From: CAZFDT01 sp964518335 | Lineage (GTDB): Bacteria > Planctomycetota > Phycisphaerae > Phycisphaerales > Phycisphaeraceae | Assembly (NCBI GenBank): GCA_964518335.1 | Contig: CAZFDT010000042.1 | Span: 1-44,316 of the forward strand | Length of the DNA stretch: 44,316 nucleotides | Direction of reading: 5' to 3' | Part shown: positions 31,222-41,733 of the stretch, piece after piece | How the letters are laid out: each line of letters starts with the position of its first letter | Position numbering within the stretch: position 1 is the stretch's first letter | Program-made: the position numbers and the translations under genes | Notes under the pieces: model-generated | Told to the model about the DNA's origin: nothing | What the model saw: the letters and a program-made list of their open reading frames with translations, nothing else | Database searches by the model: none

Positions 31222-32571
31222 TTGCGGACGATTGCGATCATCAATCAGAAGGGCGGGTGCGGCAAGACGACCTGCGCCATCAACCTCGCCGCGGTCCTCG
31301 CCGCGATGGGACGTCGCACGCTCCTGATCGACATGGACCCGCAGTCGCACTGCGCCCTGGGCCTGGCGGTGCCCGGCACGCAGCTCGACCGCTCCATGGC
31401 CGACGTGATGCGTCACGGCCTGGACGGGTCGATCTCGCTGGCGGATGTCATCTGGCAGATCGCCCGCAATCTCGACCTGGCGCCCTCCTCCATGGCGCTG
31501 GCGGGCATCGAGCAGGAGCTGACCTCGGCCCCCGACAAGGACCGGCGGCTGATGCAGGTGATGTCCACCGTCGCCGATCGCTACGACTTTTGCATCATCG
31601 ATTGCCCGCCGTCGATCGGGCTGATCACGTTCAACGCCCTGCGCGCCAGCGACGAGGTGCTCATCCCCGTCGAGACCGGGTACTTCGCCATGCAGGGGGC
31701 GATCAAGCAGCAGGCGACGTTGAACATGCTCGTGCGCCGGGCCAATCACCGCATCCGGTCGAAGGTGCTGGCGACGATGTACGACGTGCGCACGAAGCTG
31801 GCGCGCGAGATTCTCGGCGAGCTGAAGAAGCAGTTTGGCGAGCAGTTGCTGCCCGTGGTGGTCAACTTCAACGCCAAGCTGAAGGAGGCGGCGAGCTTCG
31901 GGCAGCCGATCACCGAATACGACCCCGCCAGCCGCGGGATGCAGGACTTCGAGGAGCTGGCGCGCTGGCTGATCGCCAACCCACCCGAGCCCCCGGAGTC
32001 GGCGCAGGCCGACATCGAGGCCTTGGCACCGACGGGCACGACGGGCGACGCGCGCCCGAGCCCGGCGATGAGCCGCGCCGCTGAACTCGTCGAACGGGCC
32101 CGCGCCCTGGCGACGCGAACCGCGCAGTTGTCGGCACGACTGGCGGGCGACACCGAGGTGGCGCGCGAGGTCGGGCCGGCGATCCATCAGCCGCTGATCG
32201 ACACGCGCAGCACGCTGGTTTCGACCGCCGCGCCGCCCGCGCCGCCGCCGGCGCGAAGCACCGCCGAAAAGCTCGCCCGCCTTTACGGCGTGCGGTCCAC
32301 CGCGCAGGGCCTGCTCTTCGTTCAGCCCAGCAAGCCCGACGTGCGCCGACTGCAGATCGCCGCCGACTTCAACAGTTGGGAGCCCGAACGCACGCCCATG
32401 ACCCGCGACGACTCGCTGGGCGTGTGGCAATGCACCGTGCAGGTCCCGCCCGGCCGTTACCAGTACCGCCTCGTCGTCAACGGCCAATGGGTCCAGGACC
32501 CCTACAACAGCTACGTCGAGTGCAACCCCTTTGGCGAACTGAACAACGTGGTTGAAATCGAAGACGAGTAG
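31222..32571 (+). CDS. ParA/MinD-type ATPase fused to a C-terminal glycogen-binding (AMPK/CBM48-like) domain
   Basis: 449 residues from a TTG at 31222, preceded by GGAAGGAAGGA, so that RTIAIINQKGGCGKTT starts the protein (an upstream GTG at 31144 is possible). The ATPase half (about 1-255) has the deviant Walker A KGGCGKTT (10-17), LLIDMDPQ and FCIIDCPPSIGLITFNALRASDEVLIPVE, all ParA/Soj-like. A Pro/Ala/Arg linker (about 260-345) follows. The last about 100 residues form an E-set carbohydrate module: VRRLQIAADFNSWEPERTPM, GVWQCTVQVPPGRYQYRLVVNGQWVQDPYNS and FGELNNVVEIE, the AMPK beta-subunit glycogen-binding pattern. No ParB is present. It may position or partition a glycan or glycogen-linked cargo; this is inference. 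The next gene, 86 bp on, is its likely partner. Confidence 0.88.
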   Translation: MRTIAIINQKGGCGKTTCAINLAAVLAAMGRRTLLIDMDPQSHCALGLAVPGTQLDRSMADVMRHGLDGSISLADVIWQIARNLDLAPSSMALAGIEQELTSAPDKDRRLMQVMSTVADRYDFCIIDCPPSIGLITFNALRASDEVLIPVETGYFAMQGAIKQQATLNMLVRRANHRIRSKVLATMYDVRTKLAREILGELKKQFGEQLLPVVVNFNAKLKEAASFGQPITEYDPASRGMQDFEELARWLIANPPEPPESAQADIEALAPTGTTGDARPSPAMSRAAELVERARALATRTAQLSARLAGDTEVAREVGPAIHQPLIDTRSTLVSTAAPPAPPPARSTAEKLARLYGVRSTAQGLLFVQPSKPDVRRLQIAADFNSWEPERTPMTRDDSLGVWQCTVQVPPGRYQYRLVVNGQWVQDPYNSYVECNPFGELNNVVEIEDE

Positions 32572-32583
32572 TTTGGTGGTCCA

Positions 32584-32642
32584 GGTGTCTGGTGGTCTGG
32601 TATAGAACCTGGACACATAGGCAACCCTGACACCCAGACACC
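32584..32642. repeat. Inverted repeat in the parA-like/partner gap
   Basis: GGTGTCTGG (32584-32592) pairs with CCAGACACC (32634-32642). The surrounding 32572-32657 is made of degenerate GGTGTCTGG/GGTCCAGG repeats. It could attenuate transcription between the two genes. Confidence 0.55.
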
Positions 32643-32657
32643 CGGCCCGCCTTCCCC

Positions 32658-34304
32658 ATGGACGACACGCGCACGGAAGAGACGCTCGATGCCTTGGCGG
32701 ACCTGTTCCTGACGGGAACGGGGACGACGGGTGCTGCCGTGCGCCCCGGCGGCGCTGCCCCTGGGATGTCCGATCAGTTGAACGGACCGGCGCCGATCCG
32801 GCTGGCGCCCAAGCGTGTGCCGCCGCCGCGTCGTCCCGAGTCTGGCGACGAGCCGCCGCGCCTGCGTCTGCGCCGCGACGATGAGGATCATCCCGAGCCC
32901 TCGGCTGCGGTGGCCGCGCCGGTCACCGATGACTCGGGGACGTTCGAGATCGACGCCGCGCCCGTGGAGGCGGTGGTCGAGGCGACGTTGCTGGGCAACC
33001 TGCCGGGCTTCGGCGGGCCGTGGCTGACGCAATACGCCCAGCTCCTGGCCGACGAGCACGGGCCGGTGGTGATCCTGCACGCGGACGATCAGCGGGTCGA
33101 TGCCGAGCTGATTCAGCCCGGCGGAAGCAACGCGCTGTCCGGGTTCGAGTTCGCCGCCGCGGCCGACGCCGGCGACGAGAGCGTGCCCGTCGTGGAGATG
33201 CTCAACGTGCTGCTGCGTCTGCAGCCGACGCCGGTGCGGATGATCCTGGTGAACCTGCTGGGCGACACGTCCCGCAGCCACCTGGGCGCGATGAGGCTGT
33301 GGACGTTGTTGACGGGGACCGACGACATGGCGACCGTTGCCGCGTACCGCTTGCTGAAGCAGTCGTTCGAGTCGGTGCAGGTCAAGGACGGTCCGCCGAG
33401 CCTGGGCTTGATGCTCATGGGCAGCGACGAGGCGGCCAGCCGGGCGGCGGCGGCGAAGATCAACGCGACGGCGAGCGAGTTCCTCAAAGCGCCCGCTCCG
33501 CTGGTGGGTCATCTGCAGCGGATGGGTCCGGTGAATGTGAAACAGTTGGGCAGCTTTGCGTTGACGCCTGCGGTGTGGCCCGCGCTGGCGGCGCTGTTTG
33601 ATGCGGTGATGCCATCGTTGCCGGCCATCGCGGCGCCTGTGGAGGTCGAGGCGAAGGTCAAGCCGCGGATCGCCGATGCGGTGCGTCCGCCCAGGCCGCA
33701 GGCGCGGCGCGAGCCCGCGGCCGTTGTCGCCAGACCGCAACCGCCGATCAAGTCCAAGGCTCAGCAGCCGCCTGCCCCGATGGCGTCGCCTCGGCCTGCC
33801 CCTGCCCCTGAGCCGGCCCCCGTCCCCGCGCCCGCGCCCGCCGCTGTCCCCGCCTCCGTCGCCAAGCCCGCGGCGATCGGAGACGACCCCGATTTGGCGA
33901 GCATGCTCCTGGACACCGCCGGCGGAGCCCTCGAGGGCGTGGCGATCGAGGCCCGCTGCCCGCGACATGGCTCGGTGCAGTTCATGCTTGACGCCACCGG
34001 ACAACTGCACCTGCTCAAGCGGCACAGCTTCGATCGCGACGGCAACGGCGACGGCGTGCGCGCGGCGCTGCTCGAACTCATCGAGGCCGAGGCCTGGTCG
34101 CGCGAGCATCGCCACCTGCTCGCCCTGGCCAGCCGGCCCCACGCGCTCAACGACGCGGCCCGGCCGCGACTGCATCTGTTCACCGACCGCGCCGACCTCG
34201 TGACACCCCTCATCGGCCGCACCGACCTGCCCCTGAAACTCCACCTCCTCCAGGAAGTCGATCTGCCCACCGGCAGCGCGTGGTTCTGCACCCCGCTGAG
34301 TTGA
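32658..34304 (+). CDS. Unrecognised protein, probable partner of the ParA-CBM fusion
   Basis: 548 residues; I do not recognise the family. Visible layout: an acidic, Pro/Arg-rich disordered N-terminus (1-105). Next is a globular alpha/beta region (about 110-325) starting ATLLGNLPGFGGPWLTQYAQLLADEHGPVVILHADDQ, which has the rhythm of a P-loop NTPase but no GKT/S, followed by PVRMILVNLLGDTSRSHLGAM. A Pro/Ala linker (about 330-412, repeated PAPxP) leads to a C-terminal alpha/beta domain (about 415-548, LEGVAIEARCPRHGSVQFMLDATGQLHLLKRH). No signal or membrane helix. It could be a degenerate NTPase pairing with the ATPase upstream. Position and strand suggest one transcription unit, though a repeat-rich gap separates them. 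Confidence 0.7.
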   Translation: MDDTRTEETLDALADLFLTGTGTTGAAVRPGGAAPGMSDQLNGPAPIRLAPKRVPPPRRPESGDEPPRLRLRRDDEDHPEPSAAVAAPVTDDSGTFEIDAAPVEAVVEATLLGNLPGFGGPWLTQYAQLLADEHGPVVILHADDQRVDAELIQPGGSNALSGFEFAAAADAGDESVPVVEMLNVLLRLQPTPVRMILVNLLGDTSRSHLGAMRLWTLLTGTDDMATVAAYRLLKQSFESVQVKDGPPSLGLMLMGSDEAASRAAAAKINATASEFLKAPAPLVGHLQRMGPVNVKQLGSFALTPAVWPALAALFDAVMPSLPAIAAPVEVEAKVKPRIADAVRPPRPQARREPAAVVARPQPPIKSKAQQPPAPMASPRPAPAPEPAPVPAPAPAAVPASVAKPAAIGDDPDLASMLLDTAGGALEGVAIEARCPRHGSVQFMLDATGQLHLLKRHSFDRDGNGDGVRAALLELIEAEAWSREHRHLLALASRPHALNDAARPRLHLFTDRADLVTPLIGRTDLPLKLHLLQEVDLPTGSAWFCTPLS

Positions 34305-34332
34305 TATCCTCTGTCGCATGTGAGCTCGGCGC

Positions 34333-35211
34333 CTGCCGCATAATCCCATCGTCACGCCCGCCTCGCACCCGTCGTTGACCGAGCACGGACACGGCAACAT
34401 CAACGGGCCGTCGCTGATCCGCGCTCCCGCGTGGGTCGAGCGGCCGCTGGGCCGGTATTACCTTTGCTTCGCCCATCACCAGGGCTCATTCATCCGGCTG
34501 GCGTACGCCGACGCGATTGAAGGCCCGTGGAAGGTGCATGCGCCGGGTTCGCTGCAGTTGCCCCAGACGCCGTTCAGTCACCACATCGCTTCGCCGGACG
34601 TACATGTGGATGCGGCAAATCGCCGGCTGGTGATGGTGTACCACGGCTGCGGCGCGGTTGTGCCAGCCCGGCGCGTCGAACAGCCCGCGGCGATCGCGAT
34701 TTCGCACGATGGGCTGCAGTGGACGCACGACCGCGTGTTGCCGGTCGAGTCGTACCTGCGCGTGTTCGAGTTTGCAGGCGTGCGTTACGGCATCGCGAAG
34801 GCCGGGCGGCTGCACCGCGCCGCGGCGGAGGGCGACGGCTGGTCGTTCACCGACGATTTTGCCTACCTCGAGTACAGCGGCCGGCACTGGGCGACGCTGG
34901 TGCGCGGCCAGGTGCTGCACGTGTTCTACAGCCGCTTCGGCGATGAGCCCGAGCACATTCTCCACGGCGTCGTACCCCTCACCGACGACTGGCGTTCGTG
35001 GCGCATCACGCAACGTGAATCGCTGCTTCGGCCCGAGCACAATTGGGAAGGCGCCGCCGAGCCGATCCGCGTTTCACGGGCCGGCGGCGTGCATCATGCG
35101 GTGCATGAGTTGCGCGACCCCGCGGTGTTCGTAGACGAAGGTAGAACCTTTCTGATCTACAGCATCGCCGGCGAAGCCGGGCTCGCCATCGCAGAACTGT
35201 TGGAAGCGTGA
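34333..35211 (+). CDS. GH43/GH117-like five-bladed beta-propeller protein (start problematic)
   Basis: About 290 residues. Propeller signatures: NGPSLIRAPAWVERPLGRYYLCFAHHQGSFIRLAYADAIEGPWKVH, SPDVHVDAANRRLVMVYHG, AIAISHDGLQWT and DPAVFVDEGRTFLIYSIAGEAGLAIAEL, as in glycosyl hydrolase family 43 and relatives. No signal peptide. The conserved start HNPIVTPASHPSL lies upstream of the only standard start (TTG 34375). The frame is open from 34324 but offers only CTG at 34333; an in-frame ATG at 34318 is followed at once by TGA. This suggests a CTG start, a frameshift from a GTG at 34320, or a recent lesion. The stop overlaps the sulfatase GTG start (GTGA), so the genes are coupled. Confidence 0.75.
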   Translation: MPHNPIVTPASHPSLTEHGHGNINGPSLIRAPAWVERPLGRYYLCFAHHQGSFIRLAYADAIEGPWKVHAPGSLQLPQTPFSHHIASPDVHVDAANRRLVMVYHGCGAVVPARRVEQPAAIAISHDGLQWTHDRVLPVESYLRVFEFAGVRYGIAKAGRLHRAAAEGDGWSFTDDFAYLEYSGRHWATLVRGQVLHVFYSRFGDEPEHILHGVVPLTDDWRSWRITQRESLLRPEHNWEGAAEPIRVSRAGGVHHAVHELRDPAVFVDEGRTFLIYSIAGEAGLAIAELLEA

Positions 35212-35231
35212 ATCGCTATGCTGAGCAGACT

Positions 35232-36671
35232 ATGTCTGCTCAACGACCCAACATCATCATGCTCGTCGGCGAAGACACCGGCCTGACCCTGGGCTGCTAC
35301 GGCGACGCCGACGCACACACGCCCAACCTCGACCGCCTGGCCTCGCAGGCCACACGCTACACCCACGCCTTCACCACCGGCCCGGTGTGCGCCCCGTCGC
35401 GCGCGACGATCGTCACCGGCAGATACCCCTGGTCGCTGGGCACGCACCACATGCGGTCCACCCTGCTCCACCCGCCCCGCCTGTTCACCCACGAGCTTCG
35501 CGACGCCGGCTACTTCGTCAACTGGCACACCAAGACCGACTTCAACTTCGACCCCGACACCACGCCCGGCGGCCCCACCGCATGGCGCGACGCCCAGCAC
35601 GACTGGCTCACCGAACTGGCCCACGGCACGCTGCCCCACCAGCCGTTCTTCCTCTTCCGAAACTTCGGCGTCACGCACGAAAGCACCATGTGGTCGCACA
35701 ACCACGACGACGGCTGGGCCGCGTGCAACGAGCGCGACAAGCTCATCCCCGAACTGCCCGCCGAGCGCCGCAGCGATCCGGCGACCGTGCGCGTGCCACC
35801 CTACCTGCCCGACGTGCCCGAGACGCGCCAGTGCCTGGCGAGGTATTACGACGCGCTGGCGATCCAGGACCAACAGGTCGGCAGGGTTCTCGCTGCACTG
35901 GACCAGTCGCCCTATTCCGGGGGTGCGGGCAACACGATCGTGATCTACCTGACCGATCACGGCCGGGGTCAGCCGCGCGAGAAGCGGTGGTGCTATGAAG
36001 CCGGGCTTCACCTGCCGCTGATCGTTCGCATGCCGGGGCAGACCGACGGTCGCGTGAGCGACGAACTGGTGAGTTGGGTCGATATTGCCCCGACGATCCT
36101 CTCGCTCGCGGGCGTCCAGGCACCGGCGGATTACGAAGGCCGCGCCTTGGGCGGCGATCGGCGCAAGTACGCGTTCAGCGGGCGCGACCGCATGGACGAG
36201 GCGTTCGACCATGTGCGCTCCGTGCGCGATGCGCGGTGGCGCTACGTTCGCAACACGTTTACGGCGATTCCCTATGCTGTCCATAACATTTATGCGGAAC
36301 GGATGGAGACGATGCAGGTGATGCGACGTCTTCGCGCCGCGGGCCGGTTGTCGGGTGCCGCGGCGCTGTTCATGGCCGACCGCAAGCCGCCCGAGGAGTT
36401 GTACGACTGCGATGCCGACCCGGCGAACGTGCACAATCTTGCCGCCGATCCCGCCCACGCCGACACGCTGGCGCGATTGCGTGGCGAACTGGACGCACAT
36501 CTGCTGGCGATCGGCGATTTGGGCGCCGTGTCGGAGCGCGAGTTGATCGACCGTGGGCTGGTTCGCGATCGCCTGGATGAGTATCGTGCCCGCCTCGCGC
36601 CGCTGCCGCCGGAGCATCGCCTTGGGCCCGAACTCGCCCCCGTCGAGCAGCACGAGGCGCAAGCGCTGTGA
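35232..36671 (+). CDS. Sulfatase, heparan N-sulfatase-like, no signal peptide
   Basis: About 479 residues from the ATG at 35232. A GTG at 35208, overlapping the previous stop as GTGA, would add eight residues. MSAQRPNIIMLVGEDTGLTLGCYGD gives the metal-binding acidic pair. VCAPSRATIVTGRYPWSLGTHHMRS is the formylglycine signature (Cys-type). LTDHGRGQPREKRWCYEAGLHLPLIVRMPG and ELYDCDADPANVHNLA follow, typical of the SGSH/N-sulfoglucosamine sulfohydrolase branch. Unlike most planctomycete sulfatases it lacks an export signal, so it may act on imported sulfated sugars. It is coupled downstream to a second sulfatase by another GTGA overlap. One iterated-motif site is at 35891. Confidence 0.9.
   Translation: MSAQRPNIIMLVGEDTGLTLGCYGDADAHTPNLDRLASQATRYTHAFTTGPVCAPSRATIVTGRYPWSLGTHHMRSTLLHPPRLFTHELRDAGYFVNWHTKTDFNFDPDTTPGGPTAWRDAQHDWLTELAHGTLPHQPFFLFRNFGVTHESTMWSHNHDDGWAACNERDKLIPELPAERRSDPATVRVPPYLPDVPETRQCLARYYDALAIQDQQVGRVLAALDQSPYSGGAGNTIVIYLTDHGRGQPREKRWCYEAGLHLPLIVRMPGQTDGRVSDELVSWVDIAPTILSLAGVQAPADYEGRALGGDRRKYAFSGRDRMDEAFDHVRSVRDARWRYVRNTFTAIPYAVHNIYAERMETMQVMRRLRAAGRLSGAAALFMADRKPPEELYDCDADPANVHNLAADPAHADTLARLRGELDAHLLAIGDLGAVSERELIDRGLVRDRLDEYRARLAPLPPEHRLGPELAPVEQHEAQAL
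35891..35904 (-). repeat. Iterated motif site 11
   Basis: Plus strand CGCTGCACTGGACC in the sulfatase: CTC GCT GCA CTG GAC (Leu-Ala-Ala-Leu-Asp). Confidence 0.74.
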
Positions 36672-38023
36672 GCAGCAGTCCGCCCAATGTCCTTTTTCTC
36701 TTCCCCGACCAGTGGCGGTGGGACTGGCTGGGGTGCGTCACATCGCCGTATGGCAAGGTTCCGGTGCGCACGCCGCACATCGACGCGCTGGCGGCCCGCG
36801 GCGCGCAGTTCACTCAGTGCCGCACCAATTCGCCGCTGTGCGCCCCAGCCCGCGCGTGTCTGGCCACCGGCATGCGCTACGACCGCTGCGGCGTGCCGGA
36901 CAATCGCGTCGATCTCGATCCCGCACGACCCAACGTGTTCAAGATGCTGCGCGAGCAGGGCTACCGTGTTGCCGTGACCGGCAAGCCCGACCTGCGCAAG
37001 CATGGCCAGTGGAAGGGCCTTGACGGCTGGACGCAGCACATCGGGCGGCTGGGGTTCACGCAAGCGTGCCACCAGGCGGGCAAGCACGACGCGGTCCACA
37101 GCGGCAAGGATCGCCCGCAGGACGCGTACATGGCGCACCTGCATCGAGCTGGTCACGTCGCTGCCCACGTCGCTGATTACCGCCGCCGCGGCGAGCTTCT
37201 GCGAGGCGAAGGCAAAGTGATCGACGCCAGTCCGACGCCCCTGCCGCGCGAGCACTACACCGACGATTTTTGTGGTCAGGCGGCCCAAGCGTTTCTCGAT
37301 CGCTGGGCGGCTCCCGGAAATGGGGAAGCCGAGCCGTGGTTCCTGTGGGTCAATTTCCCCGGCCCGCACGAGCCGTTTGACCCGCCCGCCGAGCTGCTCA
37401 GCCGCTACGCCGATGTGACGTTTCCGCCGCCGATCCCCGGCGCCGGGCAAATGGGGCCGCAGGATGACCAGGCCTTGCGCCGGGCGTATGCGGCCATGAT
37501 CGAAGGCATCGACGAATGGGTCGGCCGGCTGATCGCTGCAGTGGACCGGCGCGGCGAGCTGGAGCGCACGGTCATCGTGTTCGCCAGCGATCACGGCGAG
37601 ATGCTGGGCGACCACGGCCGGTGGTACAAGTGCCTGCCGTATGAGGGCTCGGTGCATGTGCCTTTGATTCTGGCGGGGCCGGGCGTGCCCGCCGGGCAGG
37701 TGCGGCACGATCCGGTGGAGCTGATTGATATCAGTGCCACGCTGCTGCAGTGCGTCGGGCTTGACACGCCGGCGGCATGGGACGCCAGGCCGCTGCTGGG
37801 CGATGGCCCGAAGCGGACGGTGCAGGTGTCGGGCCTGGGCCGCTGGCGACTGATCTGTGACGGCCGGCACAAGCTCGTCACGTGCGACGGCGTGCCCAGC
37901 GAGCTCTTCGATCTGCACGCCGATCCGGCTGAGCGGCATAACATCCTGTCAGGCGCCCCGGCCGTGGCGGCCGATCTGGCGGTGCGGCTTTCGCAGGAGT
38001 TGGACGCCGCGGCTGCCAAGTAG
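36668..38023 (+). CDS. Sulfatase family protein, no signal peptide
   Basis: 451 residues from a GTG at 36668 that overlaps the preceding stop (GTGA). PPNVLFLFPDQWRWDWLGC opens the alkaline-phosphatase-like fold. LCAPARACLATGMRYDRCG is the Cys-x-Pro-x-Arg formylglycine signature. Later blocks are FLWVNFPGPHEPFDPPAELL, VIVFASDHGEMLGDHGRWYKCLPYEGSVHVPLILAGPG and SELFDLHADPAERHNI, as in choline-sulfatase and arylsulfatase relatives. It is the third gene of a coupled cassette after the GH43-like protein and the other sulfatase; together these would desulfate and cleave an imported sulfated oligosaccharide. No transporter or maturase is adjacent. One iterated-motif site is at 37534. Confidence 0.9.
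   Translation: MSSSPPNVLFLFPDQWRWDWLGCVTSPYGKVPVRTPHIDALAARGAQFTQCRTNSPLCAPARACLATGMRYDRCGVPDNRVDLDPARPNVFKMLREQGYRVAVTGKPDLRKHGQWKGLDGWTQHIGRLGFTQACHQAGKHDAVHSGKDRPQDAYMAHLHRAGHVAAHVADYRRRGELLRGEGKVIDASPTPLPREHYTDDFCGQAAQAFLDRWAAPGNGEAEPWFLWVNFPGPHEPFDPPAELLSRYADVTFPPPIPGAGQMGPQDDQALRRAYAAMIEGIDEWVGRLIAAVDRRGELERTVIVFASDHGEMLGDHGRWYKCLPYEGSVHVPLILAGPGVPAGQVRHDPVELIDISATLLQCVGLDTPAAWDARPLLGDGPKRTVQVSGLGRWRLICDGRHKLVTCDGVPSELFDLHADPAERHNILSGAPAVAADLAVRLSQELDAAAAK
37534..37547 (-). repeat. Iterated motif site 12
   Basis: Plus strand CGCTGCAGTGGACC in the second cassette sulfatase: ATC GCT GCA GTG GAC (Ile-Ala-Ala-Val-Asp). Confidence 0.75.
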
Positions 38024-38115
38024 GCAGGGCCCCCCGTTCCAAACCGCGGAAACTCCGCTGTTGTCCGGGCCTGATCGCGGCAGGGGGTTTGCACACTCTG
38101 CTCGGGAGCTGTTCT

Positions 38116-39057
38116 ATGCCCGTGAAGTTCAAGGACTATTACGAGACCCTCGGCGTCAAGCGCACCGCTTCGCCCGACGAGATCAAGCGCGCCTATCGCA
38201 AGCTGGCGCAGAAGTATCACCCGGACCGCAACAAGGCCGCCGACGCCAACCAGCGCTTCAGCGAGGTGAACGAGGCGTACGAGGTGTTGGGCGATGCGGA
38301 GAAGCGGGGCAAATACGACGAGCTGGGCGCCGACTGGAAGGCGGGGCAGGAGTTCCGCCCGCCGCCGGGCTCGGGCTGGGAGAACATGCACTTTGAGTTT
38401 CGCGGTCCGGGCGGGCCCGGCGGCGGGCAGGGCTTTCGTTTCGAGGGCGGGGAGTTCAGCGACTTTTTCGAGGCCTTGTTCGGCCAGATGGGTCGTGGCC
38501 GTCCGTCGGGCCACCCCCGCGGCGCTTCGCCGTTCGACGGTCACGACGCCCAGCCCGTGGAGCACGAGGCGCAGATCACGATCAGCCTCGAAGAGGCATT
38601 CCACGGCGGGACGAGGCAACTGCAACTGCAGGACACTGCCGGCGGACGCAAGACCGTCGAGGTGAAGATTCCCGTCGGCACGGCCGACGGATCGCGGATT
38701 CGCCTGCGCGGCCAGGGTGTGGTGCTCCGCTTCAGCATCGCGCCGCACGCGACGTTCGCGCTCGATGGGCGCGACCTGATCGCCGATGTCCGGCTGACTC
38801 CTGCCGACGCCGCGCTGGGCACCAAGGTTGACGTGCCCACCATGGATGGGTTCGTGACCTTGACGATCCCGCCCGGCACGTCGAGCGGCGCAAAGCTGCG
38901 TCTCCGCGGCAAAGGCATGCCCGCCCGCAAGAAGGACGCCGCCCCGGGCGATCTGCTGGCCCGCGTCATGATCGTCGTGCCCAAGACGCTCAGCGAACAC
39001 GAGCGCAAGCTCTACGAACAGCTTAAGGAGCTATCGACACTCAACCCGCGCCACTGA
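38116..39057 (+). CDS. DnaJ C-terminal domain chaperone, CbpA type (no zinc finger)
   Basis: 313 residues from the ATG at 38116, with GGGAG ahead. The J domain (about 6-75) has the HPD motif in KLAQKYHPDRNKAA, needed to stimulate DnaK ATPase. A Gly/Phe-rich linker follows (ENMHFEFRGPGGPGGGQGFRFEGGEFSDFFEALFG). The two beta-sandwich substrate domains start at AQITISLEEAFHGGTRQL. There is no CxxCxGxG zinc region, so it is CbpA/class II. It probably delivers clients to DnaK and, with the adjacent ClpB, takes part in disaggregation. A palindromic element separates it from clpB, 3 bp after its stop. Confidence 0.92.
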   Translation: MPVKFKDYYETLGVKRTASPDEIKRAYRKLAQKYHPDRNKAADANQRFSEVNEAYEVLGDAEKRGKYDELGADWKAGQEFRPPPGSGWENMHFEFRGPGGPGGGQGFRFEGGEFSDFFEALFGQMGRGRPSGHPRGASPFDGHDAQPVEHEAQITISLEEAFHGGTRQLQLQDTAGGRKTVEVKIPVGTADGSRIRLRGQGVVLRFSIAPHATFALDGRDLIADVRLTPADAALGTKVDVPTMDGFVTLTIPPGTSSGAKLRLRGKGMPARKKDAAPGDLLARVMIVVPKTLSEHERKLYEQLKELSTLNPRH

Positions 39058-39060
39058 CAT

Positions 39061-39089
39061 TTAGCCCCCAGTCAGTGACCGGGGGCTAA
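39061..39089. repeat. Palindromic spacer element, copy 1 of the TTAGCCCCC family
   Basis: TTAGCCCCCAGTCA and TGACCGGGGGCTAA form a hairpin with a single mismatch, between dnaJ and clpB on the same strand. A related copy is at 42705-42734. It could act as a partial terminator or mRNA stabiliser. Confidence 0.65.
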
Positions 39090-39101
39090 GTGGAGAACAC
39101 C

Positions 39102-41723
<2,622 letters not shown>

Positions 41724-41733
41724 CCCCGTCAGA

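Noticed and set aside
34710..34725. CACTGCAG core matches at about 34713 and 37748
   Set aside because: Both arise from ordinary CTG-CAG (Leu-Gln) codons and lack the full flanks, so they were not counted as motif sites.
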